A stretch of 64,000 nt of DNA from Bog-473 sp963791455 (GCA_963791455.1 CAWBSM010000002.1:558001-622000), one strand, 5' to 3'; positions 1-9,169 are shown, counted from the stretch's first letter. Notes: a model not told the origin generated them from the sequence alone. A program made the numbers and translations.

Positions 1-786
1 GATGTCGGCAGTCATGCCCCAAAGGGAGCGGACCGTGGTACCTCCGTCGACAACCAAAGTCTGTCCGGTGATTCGTGATGCCAGCACAGACGACAGGAAC
101 AGTGCGGCGTTGGCGACGTCATGAGCCCGGGGCGGCGCCAGTGGATTGACCGGATTGGTCCCCCACTCCATCTCCGGCATCTCCTCATTGCCAGAGTCGA
201 CATTCCCTGGGGCAACGGAGTTGACTCGAATGCCGTACCGCCCGAGCTCGTCGGCAAAGGTCTTCGTGAGTGAGATGACGCCCGCCTTGGCCGCGCCATA
301 CGCCACGTGGAAGCCCGCCGCCGCGATACCGTCGACGGACGCGACCGCCACCATCGAGCCGCCGGTCCCCTGCTCGATCATGCGTCGTCCGACTTCCTGG
401 AAGAGGTAGAACACCTGGGTGAGATTGTTCTGGATCGTCCAGTTCCAATCGTCGTCACCGAACTCCTCGACGGCATTCCACCTGGCCCCGCCGATGATGT
501 CAACACAGACGTCGATCCCCCCAAGGCGATCCACAACCTCACCGAGAGCCCGTCGCACCTGTGCACGGTCGGTCATGTCAGCGATCACCGGGAAGGCGAC
601 TCCACCGGTACGCTCGATCTCGTCTACGACATCGCAGGCCCGGCCGGGGTCGATGTCGACGCAGGCGACGGACGCGCCGGCCTCGGCCAACGTCAGGGCG
701 GTGAAGCGGCCGTGTCCGGCGCGGGTTGGGATGTAACCGGCGCCAGAGACGACCGCTCGCTTGCCTCTGAGACCAAGGTCGATCAT
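1..786 (-). CDS. SDR family oxidoreductase, 3' end beyond the left edge
   Basis: The minus strand is open from an ATG at 786 to the window edge, giving 262 codons without a stop. The product is a short-chain dehydrogenase/reductase, a soluble NAD(P)-dependent oxidoreductase. Its N-terminal cofactor glycines read SGAGYIPTRAGHGR, a few residues longer than the usual TGxxxGxG. The catalytic region has VASVDG (Ser) and YGAAK (Tyr/Lys), followed by the typical RVNSVAPGNVD and a C-terminal TGQTLVVDGG motif. Almost the whole domain is present, so only a few residues should lie outside the window. The substrate cannot be told. No strong ribosome-binding site precedes the ATG, so the start is less sure than the family. 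Confidence 0.85.
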   Translation of the reverse strand, partial: MIDLGLRGKRAVVSGAGYIPTRAGHGRFTALTLAEAGASVACVDIDPGRACDVVDEIERTGGVAFPVIADMTDRAQVRRALGEVVDRLGGIDVCVDIIGGARWNAVEEFGDDDWNWTIQNNLTQVFYLFQEVGRRMIEQGTGGSMVAVASVDGIAAAGFHVAYGAAKAGVISLTKTFADELGRYGIRVNSVAPGNVDSGNEEMPEMEWGTNPVNPLAPPRAHDVANAALFLSSVLASRITGQTLVVDGGTTVRSLWGMTADI

Positions 787-1381
787 CAGAATTCGAAAGA
801 ACAGGCGTCACTGCCGCCAGCCTCACCGGGACCACCCGACCGAGCCCCGAGTCCGCGCCGGTTACGCCGTCCTCCTCGTGTGTCGGGCTGCGGGTGTCGC
901 TGCAAGTTCTGTCCATCACCAGTCATGGGTCTCCCCGGCATTTTCGTCGAATCGGAGACGGAGCGGCGACAGCATGGCAAAGTTTCCGCCGACACTCCAG
1001 CCCCCCGGCCTCCAACGTCACGCGAGCGACGTGACACGGTGTCGGGAGCACCTGACAGCAAGTGCAAGGCCGCCCGCCCCCGAGGGAAGTTGCCCCGTAT
1101 CCGACGCACGACCCTCCGGTACGGCTCAGCCAAGTCCAATGGCACGGCGACCTGTGTCACCAGGCCGGTCACGTCGTCGTCCGAGCAGGGCTCGTACAGC
1201 TGCACCGGGAAGAACCTTTCGTTGACGTTTACCAGCGGTGGCAACACGCTGACGTACCAAATGACACCTGCGGCCTGACGGGTTTCGATGGCGCGCCGAC
1301 GGCGTCGCCGGCGCTGGAGCTCGAGGTGCGCCTCGTCGAAGCCGAGCAGTGGCACGAGCCGGACTGCCAGACTGACGGCTG
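787..1381. other. intergenic stretch without a convincing gene
   Basis: About 600 bases separate the leftward SDR from the rightward gene at 1382. Frames crossing it on both strands look like compositional shadows. The only protein-like part is the short tail at 1117-1278, listed separately. Confidence 0.5.
1117..1278 (+). pseudogene. possible C-terminal remnant of a small secreted protein
   Basis: The last ~50 codons before the TGA at 1276-1278 have GC-rich third positions and a protein-like sequence with two cysteines (ATCVTRP and SYSCTGKN), ending in LTFTSGGNTLTYQM. This resembles the beta-rich C-terminus of small exported actinobacterial proteins. Upstream the frame loses protein character and there is no start or signal peptide. 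It could be chance, or the end of a decayed gene. Confidence 0.25.
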
Positions 1382-2164
1382 ATGGTTCTCCTTGTGCTTG
1401 ATTGGACCACGATTGCGTCACTGGCAACGGCGGCCGGCACGCTGGTTTTGGGCATCGCGACCTTTGCCGCGGTCCGATCTTCCAACCGCTCGGCGCGCAT
1501 CGCCGAGGCAGCACTGCAAGAGCAACGCAGGCCCGTCCTTACCCCCTCCCGCCTGGAGGATCCCACGCAGAAGATCATGTTCCTCGGCGACCATTGGGTG
1601 CACGCCCCAGGTGGCCGTGCGGCGGTTGAGCACGTCGACGGCATCGTGTATCTGGCCATCAGCCTCAGAAACGTCGGCAGCGGAATGGCCGTCTGTCAGG
1701 GTTGGGCGGTGCGGCCGGGTGCGGGTGCAAACCGTGACTATCCGACGCACGCTCCGTTGGAGGAGTTTCGCCTTCAGGCGCGCGACCTCTACGTGCCGGG
1801 AGGGGACATCGGCATGTGGCAAGGAGCGCTGCGAAACCCATACGATGAGATGCGAGTGCGGGTCGCTGACGAGATCGAGAACCGCCAGCCGGTCACGGTG
1901 GAGCTGCTCTATTCCGACCAGATCGGCCGCCAAAGAGCAATTTCGCGGTTTGGCCTGACTCCTGCTGACGGCTCGTGGCTCGCGAGCCTGAGTCGGCACT
2001 GGTACCTCGACTGGGAGGGACCCCGCCCCGAGGGCATCACGTACGCGGCGCAGGAGGCCGTACTCCGTGATCAAGACGCCTTCGTTGAGAAACGGGCGGC
2101 AACCGGCGACCGGCCCCCCACCGCGACCGGCGAACCAGGGCCTGGCGAGGCTGACGGAACGTGA
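1382..2164 (+). CDS. hypothetical protein with one N-terminal membrane segment
   Basis: This 260-residue protein opens with a short polar stretch and a hydrophobic segment at about residues 8-32 (TIASLATAAGTLVLGIATFA), followed by RSSNRSAR. That fits a signal anchor with the bulk of the protein on one side of the membrane. The remainder is soluble and beta-rich, with a proline/glycine-rich tail after residue 240. The early layout (one helix, then an EAALQEQRRP-like linker) is common in actinobacterial proteins of unknown function. I recognise no catalytic motif. It stands alone, with the next gene 150 bases downstream. Confidence 0.65.
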   Translation: MVLLVLDWTTIASLATAAGTLVLGIATFAAVRSSNRSARIAEAALQEQRRPVLTPSRLEDPTQKIMFLGDHWVHAPGGRAAVEHVDGIVYLAISLRNVGSGMAVCQGWAVRPGAGANRDYPTHAPLEEFRLQARDLYVPGGDIGMWQGALRNPYDEMRVRVADEIENRQPVTVELLYSDQIGRQRAISRFGLTPADGSWLASLSRHWYLDWEGPRPEGITYAAQEAVLRDQDAFVEKRAATGDRPPTATGEPGPGEADGT

Positions 2165-2315
2165 ACCCGGACCAGACCGGCAACGCACCTACCGGCACAT
2201 TTCCGCCATGGAGAGAAATCTCGAGCGGATCGGCGGTGAGCCGTAGCAGATACCCTGACGACCAAAGATCATTCGCCGGTTGAAGAGTCCTCGAGGACCC
2301 ACGGGAGGAAGCACC

Positions 2316-2780
2316 ATGCCGACCGACCATGTCGCACGGCCGTGGGCCATTCGTTCCTCACTGGTGGCCGTAGCCGATCTCGATCGGTCGGTCGCTTTCT
2401 ACCAGGAGCTCGGGCCGTTCGGTGTGATCGAGCGCGAGGACGCCGTCGCGGTGCTCGGCGAGACATCTCCCGCGTCGATCGTGCTCATCCTGCGTGAATC
2501 GCGGGGCATCCATCAGATTCGCCATGGCCAGCAGTCGCTGGGCCTCCGGTCGATCACCTTCAACGTCGGATCCATCGACGAGCTCGACCGCATAGAGTCC
2601 TTCCTGCGGAACCGCGACCTCTTCACCTCTCGTCGGCCCGTCACCGAAGGCGCATCAGAACTCGTCTTGGGGCGGGATCCGGACAACTTGCCTCTGGTTT
2701 TCATCTGCTACGCAGGAGACACGCTCGGTCCTGAGTACTACCGAGCAGTCGTCAATCTGGTCTATTCGCTGGACGTCTGA
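2316..2780 (+). CDS. VOC (glyoxalase/bleomycin-resistance fold) protein
   Basis: The 154-residue product shows the vicinal oxygen chelate pattern. A first beta strand ends in ADLDRSVAFYQELGPF, and a second half contains LRSITFNVGSIDELDRIESFL and LGRDPDNLPLVFICY. VOC enzymes are soluble metal-dependent lyases, dioxygenases or binding proteins; the reaction here is unknown. The ATG at 2316 follows a good ribosome-binding site (GGGAGGAAGCACC); the frame stays open 36 bases further upstream but without a better start. The gene ends 25 bases before ohr, so the two may be co-transcribed. Confidence 0.8.
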   Translation: MPTDHVARPWAIRSSLVAVADLDRSVAFYQELGPFGVIEREDAVAVLGETSPASIVLILRESRGIHQIRHGQQSLGLRSITFNVGSIDELDRIESFLRNRDLFTSRRPVTEGASELVLGRDPDNLPLVFICYAGDTLGPEYYRAVVNLVYSLDV

Positions 2781-2805
2781 ACCGACCACTTGAGAGGAGT
2801 CACAA

Positions 2806-3258
2806 GTGCCGAAATCGCTGTACACGGCGCGAGCCCATGTCACGGGCGGCAGAGACCAGGGTCACGGCGTGACCTCCGACGGTGCGTTGGACCTCCAGCT
2901 TCGCACTCCCGTCGAGATGGGTGGCGACGGTGGCGGCACGAACCCGGAGCAACTCTTCGCGGTGGGCTATGCCGCGTGCTTTGAGGGGGCGCTCGGCGTT
3001 GTCGGGCGGCGCGAGCGAGTGGACCTCGGGGCCGTCGCGATCGATTCAGAAGTGAGCCTCATTACCACGGAACACCGCGGATTCAATGTGGCCGTGGGAC
3101 TCGACGTCTCGCTCCCAGGAATAGACGATCCCTCGCGTGCGGTATCGATCGTGGCCGCAGCGCACGAGGTGTGCCCGTACTCCAACGCAACCCGTGGCAA
3201 CGTCGAGGTGACTCTGAAGGCCAACGGCCAATCCGTCCCGAATGCGAAATCGGCATGA
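2806..3258 (+). CDS. ohr: organic hydroperoxide resistance protein (Ohr/OsmC family)
   Basis: This 150-residue protein matches Ohr in length and motifs. Ohr is a cytoplasmic thiol peroxidase that reduces organic hydroperoxides. The peroxidatic cysteine lies in GYAACFEGAL and the resolving cysteine in HEVCPYSNATRGN, both in the expected places. The N-terminal TGGRDQG and the MGG-GGGTNPEQLF stretch are also typical. The start is a GTG at 2806 after TTGAGAGGAGTCACAA, 25 bases beyond the VOC gene. The 3' part is overlapped on the opposite strand by the C-terminal extension of the acyltransferase frame; the Ohr reading is clearly the real one there. Confidence 0.9.
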   Translation: MPKSLYTARAHVTGGRDQGHGVTSDGALDLQLRTPVEMGGDGGGTNPEQLFAVGYAACFEGALGVVGRRERVDLGAVAIDSEVSLITTEHRGFNVAVGLDVSLPGIDDPSRAVSIVAAAHEVCPYSNATRGNVEVTLKANGQSVPNAKSA

Positions 3259-5396
3259 ACCGAGTGATCCCTTGTTGAGCTCGTGAGCTCTTGCCGAGAG
3301 CCCGTCGAACTGAGAGAACGCTGGGTTCGTCTACGAACGAGATTGCGGTGGCGATCGGAGTGTCTTGTTGCCATCTGTGTACGACCCAGCGCCAAGACGG
3401 TCGGCCAGATCCTCGATTGGAACACGATTCCGCCGCCGAACGTGAAGTGGACCCCGTCATAGCGGATCTGCGTACCGTCTTGGTATTCCTCATATTGGCC
3501 ACCGGGACAGGCCAAGGCGTTGAAATTGATCACTGATGTGGAAGGGGTGGTCGCCGCCACGTCCCGGACAAGCTTGTTGTAGACGGCCAGGCGTCGCGGA
3601 GAATCCTCCGGCCAGGGTTGGCCGTCGGGTTGCTCCCCTGTGTCATAGCACGGAGCAGTCAACAGGACCACGCGTGCACCGCCCGAGCTCGCAACGTCCA
3701 CCGCATGCGTGAGCTGAGCCTTCACATAAGCGGCATAGCTTGGGCTCAAAATGTTGGTCCAGCGACCCTCGTAGGTGCGGTTGGTCACCTCCCATCTTCC
3801 GGCCAGGATCAGAACGACGTTCGGCTGGAACTTGGCAATGAGTCCGCGCCAGATCTCCGGCCATTGCTCGGCCGATCGGCTCCCGGTACACGGTGATTCC
3901 ATCGGCGCGTCGATCCCCTTGAGTTGGTACTCGAGTCCGGAGGTAACGCCACAACCCAGGGTCCCCCCGTCGTACTCGTCGATGTCATAGGCCTTGGCGT
4001 CTGCGCCGAGTCCGATACCGAGGGTGAGCGCAGTTGAATCGCCCACCAGGAGCACCTTGACGCGTGGTCCCGACAAAGGGCCGACGCCCGTGGTGGTTGG
4101 TGCCGCCGTCGTGGGCAGCGACGTGGCAGGGACGACAGTTGCCGCAGCGAAGGCCACGACGGTCGCTCCCACTGCGACCGGTGTCACCAACCACGGTCTC
4201 CAGCCCCGCAAGAGGTTGCCCTGTCGGATAGGGCGTTCGACCACGTAGAAGGAGACGGTGGCTATTGCCACTGTCGCGATCGCACGGAGGGCGAACAATG
4301 AATACCCGGTGAGGCCGGTTCGGGCGTTATCGACATAGATGAACAGCGGGAAGTGCCAGAGGTACATGCCGTAGGAAATGCGTCCTACATAGCGCAGTGG
4401 CCCCACCGAGAGGCACCGCGCCAGCAGGGAACGCTGGAAACAAACGACGCTGAAAAGGACTGCCGTCGTCGCCAAGGCAGCCAGCAAGAAGCCCCCCTGA
4501 AAGGCGAACGCCTCGTTGTAGGAGACCTTGGTCCACAGGGCGACGCTGGCGGCCACACCGAGAACTCCGACCGCCAGTACGAGTCCGCGCCCGAGCGCCG
4601 TCTGCGCCGCCCAAGCCGGGTCTCCGCCGAGGCGGCGGACGGGATCGTCCAGCCGCGGCATGGTCCCGACGCGCCGGCGGCGGTCACCCCACAGCGACAG
4701 CGAGACCGCCAAGGCCGCGCCGATCAGCAAGGACTGAGCGCGCGTGTCGGTGCCGTAGTACACCCGGTTCACGTCGGCGCCGGAGTAGAGGATGGCCATT
4801 TCGACCGCGGAGGCGAATGCCCCGGCCAGACAGACGATCAGCAGCACACGCAGACTTCGCGAGAACTTGAACACGGCCAGCACCACCAGGGGCCACACCA
4901 AGTAGAACTGCTCCTCGACCGCCAGTGACCACATGTGGTTCAACGGTGAGGTGAAGCCGGTCTGGTTGAAGTAGTTGGAACCGGTGACGATGAAGTGCCA
5001 GTTGGCGTAATAGAAGAGCGATGCCAACGCGTCGCCTCGCAGGCCCGGGTACGTTCCCTGGGGGAACAGGAAAGCGGCGAAAATCGCCACCCCCAGCAAC
5101 ATGACCAGCAGGGCCGGGAGGAGCCGCCTCGCACGTCGGGCCCAGAACGCTCTGAGGCGCACCGACGTCGTCCGGCGCCACTCAGTGATGAGAAGCGACG
5201 TGATCAGGAAGCCGGACAGGGCAAAGAACGTGTCGAGGGAGTAGAAGCCTCCTGAGGTAAGGAAGACCCCACCGTGGTAGCCCATTATGACGATCATGGC
5301 CACGCCCCGTATTCCGTCGAGGGCCGGGATGTAGGAGATGCTCGGACCGGTCCGCGGGGCGTCGGGGTCGGGGGGGCCTTTCAGCGCCACCGTCAC
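2967..5396 (-). CDS. acyltransferase-3 / SGNH-hydrolase membrane protein with an antisense C-terminal extension
   Basis: The N-terminal ~400 residues form an integral membrane acyltransferase-3 domain (OafA/YrhL type): YIPALDGIRGVAMIVIM with its Arg, YHGG (His), FFALSGFLIT, and many hydrophobic helices. A periplasmic SGNH-like domain follows, with GDSTALTLG near residue 452 and a DGVHFT catalytic Asp/His motif near 646-649. Such proteins O-acetylate cell-surface glycans or glycolipids using a cytoplasmic acyl donor. After about residue 680 the sequence becomes Arg/Ser/Thr-rich and runs ~97 codons antisense through ohr. The true C-terminus probably lies near 3300-3350, and the native stop was either lost or moved out of frame by an indel. 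The start is a GTG. Confidence 0.85.
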   Translation of the reverse strand: MTVALKGPPDPDAPRTGPSISYIPALDGIRGVAMIVIMGYHGGVFLTSGGFYSLDTFFALSGFLITSLLITEWRRTTSVRLRAFWARRARRLLPALLVMLLGVAIFAAFLFPQGTYPGLRGDALASLFYYANWHFIVTGSNYFNQTGFTSPLNHMWSLAVEEQFYLVWPLVVLAVFKFSRSLRVLLIVCLAGAFASAVEMAILYSGADVNRVYYGTDTRAQSLLIGAALAVSLSLWGDRRRRVGTMPRLDDPVRRLGGDPAWAAQTALGRGLVLAVGVLGVAASVALWTKVSYNEAFAFQGGFLLAALATTAVLFSVVCFQRSLLARCLSVGPLRYVGRISYGMYLWHFPLFIYVDNARTGLTGYSLFALRAIATVAIATVSFYVVERPIRQGNLLRGWRPWLVTPVAVGATVVAFAAATVVPATSLPTTAAPTTTGVGPLSGPRVKVLLVGDSTALTLGIGLGADAKAYDIDEYDGGTLGCGVTSGLEYQLKGIDAPMESPCTGSRSAEQWPEIWRGLIAKFQPNVVLILAGRWEVTNRTYEGRWTNILSPSYAAYVKAQLTHAVDVASSGGARVVLLTAPCYDTGEQPDGQPWPEDSPRRLAVYNKLVRDVAATTPSTSVINFNALACPGGQYEEYQDGTQIRYDGVHFTFGGGIVFQSRIWPTVLALGRTQMATRHSDRHRNLVRRRTQRSLSSTGSRQELTSSTRDHSVHADFAFGTDWPLAFRVTSTLPRVALEYGHTSCAAATIDTAREGSSIPGSETSSPTATLNPRCSVVMRLTSESIATAPRSTRSRRPTTPSAPSKHAA

Positions 5397-5480
5397 GCCG
5401 GAAGTATGACAGCCGCCGTGAAGGCGTTCTCGACAGCCCGACTTGACCGACCGGTGGGATTACGACCTTTGGCCGCCGAT

Positions 5481-6137
5481 CTACTCGTGCGTCGTTCCGG
5501 CCGAGTGCAAACGATCGAGCCGGGCGCCTTCGAGTTCATCGAGCCACTTCTGGATCCAGGCCAGCAGTTCATCGTGTCCGTGATGAACACCGGAGAGGCT
5601 CTCGACAATCAGCCCCAGTTGGAAGCTCGTTACAGCAGCCACGATCACTGTCAGGGGATACTGGTCTTCGTCGAGCTCATACTCACGCATAGCCTGACCG
5701 AAGTACTGCTCAAAGATGGCGCGGAATCGCGCGTGGACCTCCTTGACGAGCCGAGGTTGCAAGGAGGGCATGTTCCAGCCCATGGCCAAGAGTTCCAACA
5801 TGATCTTCGGAAATCGTGAAGTCGGTTCATTGGCCCAGAACTGCGCTCCAAGTTCCCACTTCTGGGCAAAGGTGAGATTCGGGTCGGCATACAGAGCCTC
5901 GAGCAGCTCGGCCAGTTGGTCGACGAAGCGCTCGAGCGTCTGGGTCAAGAGTTCTTCCATCGACCCGAAGTAGTAATGCACCAGCCCGTGTTTGACACCG
6001 GCCACCTCTGCCACCCGGCGGGTCGTGACGCCTGCATATCCGACCTCGTAGAGCAACTGCTCGGCCGCATCCATCAGAGCGACGGTCGCCTGTCGCCGCG
6101 CCTCCGAGACATCACTGTCCTGCCAGGCGCGGGCCAT
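5481..6137 (-). CDS. TetR family transcriptional regulator
   Basis: The 218-residue protein has a classical N-terminal TetR helix-turn-helix at about residues 14-60 (ATVALMDAAEQLL, GVTTRRVAEVAGVKHGLVHYYF). An all-helical ligand-binding domain follows, with LELLAMGWNMPSLQ and FQLGLIVESL. TetR proteins are usually dimeric repressors released by a small ligand. It diverges from the P450 at 6465, and the 327-base gap contains the inverted repeat TTGGAT-N4-ATCCAA 75 bases upstream of the tetR start. It therefore probably represses itself and the P450 unit. The ligand is unknown. Confidence 0.88.
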   Translation of the reverse strand: MARAWQDSDVSEARRQATVALMDAAEQLLYEVGYAGVTTRRVAEVAGVKHGLVHYYFGSMEELLTQTLERFVDQLAELLEALYADPNLTFAQKWELGAQFWANEPTSRFPKIMLELLAMGWNMPSLQPRLVKEVHARFRAIFEQYFGQAMREYELDEDQYPLTVIVAAVTSFQLGLIVESLSGVHHGHDELLAWIQKWLDELEGARLDRLHSAGTTHE

Positions 6138-6211
6138 CTAGCTCTTCTTACCGAAGCCGGTTGTGCCCGAAATCAGCACGAAGCCTCTCCCTTGACTGTT
6201 GGTCACTCGTA

Positions 6212-6227
6212 TTGGATACTAATCCAA
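6212..6227. promoter_or_regulatory. candidate TetR operator (inverted repeat)
   Basis: The perfect 6-bp arms TTGGAT and ATCCAA are separated by ACTA in the intergenic space between the leftward tetR and the rightward P450. Size, symmetry and position suit a TetR-dimer operator. No second copy was seen elsewhere in the window. Confidence 0.5.
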
Positions 6228-6464
6228 GCCAGGTGTCCAAACCCCATCTTTCCAGCCGAAATGGAATCAATCACATCGGGTTTATATGATTCAACCCATG
6301 TCGGGCCCATGCGCTATCACGCTCTCCAGCCAGGCGTTCACCGATGGAGGTCGACAGAGGCAACCTGGGGAACTACAAAGGGGGTTGCCGCAACCACCTC
6401 GGCGCCCAGTAACTCGACAGCGGGGATTGGACCGAGATTTGGTTCCCCGACGCGGAGGTGACAG

Positions 6465-7715
6465 ATGACGATCACGGACGCACTGGGCGCGTGGGGATCG
6501 TACGATCTCGACGATCCGTTCCCGGTGTTCGAAGAGGTCCGCCAGCTCGGAGCGGTGCATTCGGTGACCTTGGCCGACGGGCATGGCGCTTGGCTCGTGG
6601 TCCGCTACGAGGAAGCCCGGGCCGCCCTCAGCGAGCCGCGGCTCTCCAAGGACATGCACGCGGCACTGGCAACGGGCTCGGGCGTCGTGGCCGAAGGTCT
6701 ACCCGGACCAGCCTTCGCCCGGCACATGCTCACAGTCGACCCTCCCGACCACACCCGCCTGCGGCGACTCGTCTCAGCCGCCTTTTCAACGCGGCGCGTG
6801 GAAGCGTTGCGTCCCCGCATTCAGACCATCACCGACGACCTCCTCGACCGCGTCGCTCGTCAGGGACCCGATAGCCGGGTCGATCTGGTCGCAGCCTTCG
6901 CCTTCCCACTGCCCTTCACGGTCATCTGCGAGCTCCTCGGCGTTCCCGAACGCAACCGGGCATCTCTCGGTGAGGGGTTCACCAATATGCTCGTCGCCAC
7001 ATCGACTCCGGACGAGTATGCGGCAGCCAAAAAAGCATCCGACTCGGTCGTTGCCATGTTGGAAACGCTTGTCGAAGCCAAGCGGATTGAGCCTGACGAC
7101 GATCTCGTCTCCGACCTGATCAGTGCGCGCGACGGAAAGGAGTCCCTCGACACACAAGAGCTGCTCTCCACGATCTTTCAGCTGATCGTCGCCGGACACG
7201 ACACGACAGCCAGCCTCATCGGCAACAGCCTCGTCGCCCTGTTCCGCAACCCGGCTCAGCTTGCCCAGCTCCGCACCGATCCTGCGAGGATTCCCAAGGC
7301 CGTCGAGGAGTTCCTTCGCTACGACGCACCTGTCCCCCACTCGACTTTTCGTTATGCCGCTGCGCCGACGACGCTCGGAGGCGTGACGATTCCCGCCGGT
7401 GAGCAGGTCATTATCTGCCTCGCCGCAGCGAACCGGGACCCAGACCGCTACGCCTGCCCCGAAACCCTGGACCTCGAAAGGGAGGAGGCCCGTCATCTGG
7501 CCTTCGGGCACGGCATTCACCACTGTCTCGGTGCTCCGCTGGCACGCATGGAGGGCCACCTGGCCCTCGAGTCGCTCCTGCGCAGGTTCCCCGAACTCTC
7601 GCTTGCGGTACCTCTCTCGGACTTGCGCTGGGAGCACGGCGACGGCCTCGTGCTGCGCGGCCTATCCGAGCTCCCGGTGATCCCTGGCCGGGCCCTCTCG
7701 AGGTCACCAGGATGA
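6465..7715 (+). CDS. cytochrome P450
   Basis: This 416-residue soluble bacterial P450 has all the marks of the family: the I-helix AGHDTT (about residue 243), the K-helix ExxR in EEFLRYD, and the heme-ligand loop FGHGIHHCLG with the cysteine near residue 354. P450s monooxygenate hydrophobic substrates using electrons from a ferredoxin/reductase, neither of which is in this window. The start follows a strong ribosome-binding site (GGAGGTGACAG). The gene overlaps the next one by four bases (ATGA), so the two are translationally coupled. The divergent TetR is its probable regulator. The substrate is unknown. Confidence 0.95.
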   Translation: MTITDALGAWGSYDLDDPFPVFEEVRQLGAVHSVTLADGHGAWLVVRYEEARAALSEPRLSKDMHAALATGSGVVAEGLPGPAFARHMLTVDPPDHTRLRRLVSAAFSTRRVEALRPRIQTITDDLLDRVARQGPDSRVDLVAAFAFPLPFTVICELLGVPERNRASLGEGFTNMLVATSTPDEYAAAKKASDSVVAMLETLVEAKRIEPDDDLVSDLISARDGKESLDTQELLSTIFQLIVAGHDTTASLIGNSLVALFRNPAQLAQLRTDPARIPKAVEEFLRYDAPVPHSTFRYAAAPTTLGGVTIPAGEQVIICLAAANRDPDRYACPETLDLEREEARHLAFGHGIHHCLGAPLARMEGHLALESLLRRFPELSLAVPLSDLRWEHGDGLVLRGLSELPVIPGRALSRSPG

Positions 7716-9169
7716 CCGGGGATCCAGCGGTGTCGACCGGGCTCGACGAAAGCTGGCGCTGCGTCGACGAGGGCTGGGGGCGGCGGGCCGTGGACTTTTC
7801 CAGCATCTGCGAGCCCACCAACTGTCGGGAGTACGTCGCGCTGCACCACCGACTTGGTGTGGGCGCCGGCGACACGCTGTTGGACGTCGCCTGCGGGTCA
7901 GGTCTCGCGCTCGAGTTGGCCAGCCTGCGTGGAGCCCTGTGCGCGGGTATTGACGCGTCGGAGCGCCTGGTCGCAGTCGCCCGGGACCGCAACCCAGACG
8001 CCGACCTGCGCGTTGGAGACATGCGCGCCTTGCCTTGGGACGACGGTGCTTTCGACGTCGTCACCAGCTTCCGGGGCATCTGGGGTACCACCCCTGAAGC
8101 GATCACCGAGGTCTACCGCGTCCTGGTCCCCGGTGGCCGGATGGGGCTCACGGTCTGGGGTCACATCAAGGCCTCTCCCGGCGCATGGGCGCTGGCGCCC
8201 TTCTCTCTCGCGGCAACCCCAAAGGTGGAAAACCAAGCCGCTATGGTCGCCCTCGGCCGGCCTGGCGCGGGCGAAACCTTGCTGCAGGACGCTGGCTTCA
8301 CTGACGTGGAGCGCATCGACATCCCCTTCGTGTTCGAGTTCCCCGATCCAGACCTGTTCGCACGAGCCATCGCCTCGACCGGTCCGGCTTTCGAGGCTAT
8401 GGAGGCGGTCGGTGAGGCGGCGTTCTTGCAGGCGGCAGCGGAGTTGGCCCGCGAGAGAGTCCGCGCCGGTCTTCCCCTTCGAGCGCGCGTGGAGGTTGTG
8501 GGCTACGTCGCCAAGAAGCCGACCCGGCAGATCCCCCGTGGCAACCAGACTTCAACGGTCCAGGCCGGTGTGTTGCGCACAGGTTTTCTCAGAGACCCAG
8601 GCCATACGCCTGAGGCCCAACGCCTGTTCGAGAACGACTTAGAGGGCGGCGGCTTCGTGATGAACGTTTCACGACTGTGGGCCTACATGCCAACCACGCT
8701 CGAAGGTTTGTCCGACCTCATGGGTCAAGCGACTCTCGCCGGCTCGCTCACGCATCGACAGCGGGCTGTCCTCGTGACGGCGGCTGCATCAACGCTGGGT
8801 GACTCCTATTGCTCCCTGGCGTGGGGCAAGAAGCTCGCGGTGGAGACGAGCCCGGAGGTCGCGGGTGCAGTCATTCGGGGTTCAGACGACGATCTGGACC
8901 CCGTCGAACAGGCGCTGGCCCATTGGGCTCGAGCAGTGGCAACCGATCCGAACGCCATCGAGGCCCGCGACGTCCAGCGACTGCGGGACGTCGGCTTCGA
9001 CGAGGCTCAGATCTTCGCCATCACGACCTTCGTTGCACTCCGACTCGCCTTCGCGACCGTCAACGACGCACTGGGCGTGGGCCCAGACTCTCAATTTGGC
9101 GCAACGACGCCGCCACCAGTTCTGTCCGCCGTCACGTTCGGCCGGCCTCTCGGCCCCGAGCATGAGTAG
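7712..9169 (+). CDS. fusion of a SAM methyltransferase and an AhpD-like (carboxymuconolactone decarboxylase) domain
   Basis: Residues 1 to about 265 are a class I SAM-dependent methyltransferase. Motif I is LLDVACGSGLALELA, an acidic residue ends the second strand (GIDASE), and PWDDGAFDVVTSF fits motif II. From about residue 285 to 450 the protein is an AhpD/CMD-like helical domain, with FVMNVSRLWAYMP, LTHRQRAVLVTAA, GDSYCSLAWG and FDEAQIFAITTFVALRLA. Only one cysteine of the usual CxxC remains. The reading frame is continuous through the linker, so this is a genuine two-domain protein of 485 residues. It is coupled to the P450 by an ATGA overlap, suggesting action on the same metabolite or on peroxide generated by the P450. 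The combined function is unknown. Confidence 0.85.
   Translation: MTGDPAVSTGLDESWRCVDEGWGRRAVDFSSICEPTNCREYVALHHRLGVGAGDTLLDVACGSGLALELASLRGALCAGIDASERLVAVARDRNPDADLRVGDMRALPWDDGAFDVVTSFRGIWGTTPEAITEVYRVLVPGGRMGLTVWGHIKASPGAWALAPFSLAATPKVENQAAMVALGRPGAGETLLQDAGFTDVERIDIPFVFEFPDPDLFARAIASTGPAFEAMEAVGEAAFLQAAAELARERVRAGLPLRARVEVVGYVAKKPTRQIPRGNQTSTVQAGVLRTGFLRDPGHTPEAQRLFENDLEGGGFVMNVSRLWAYMPTTLEGLSDLMGQATLAGSLTHRQRAVLVTAAASTLGDSYCSLAWGKKLAVETSPEVAGAVIRGSDDDLDPVEQALAHWARAVATDPNAIEARDVQRLRDVGFDEAQIFAITTFVALRLAFATVNDALGVGPDSQFGATTPPPVLSAVTFGRPLGPEHE

Noticed and set aside
307..1278. Long plus-strand frame over the first SDR
   Set aside because: Its first half is antisense to a clear SDR and has a shadow-type composition; only the last ~50 codons look like protein and are listed separately.
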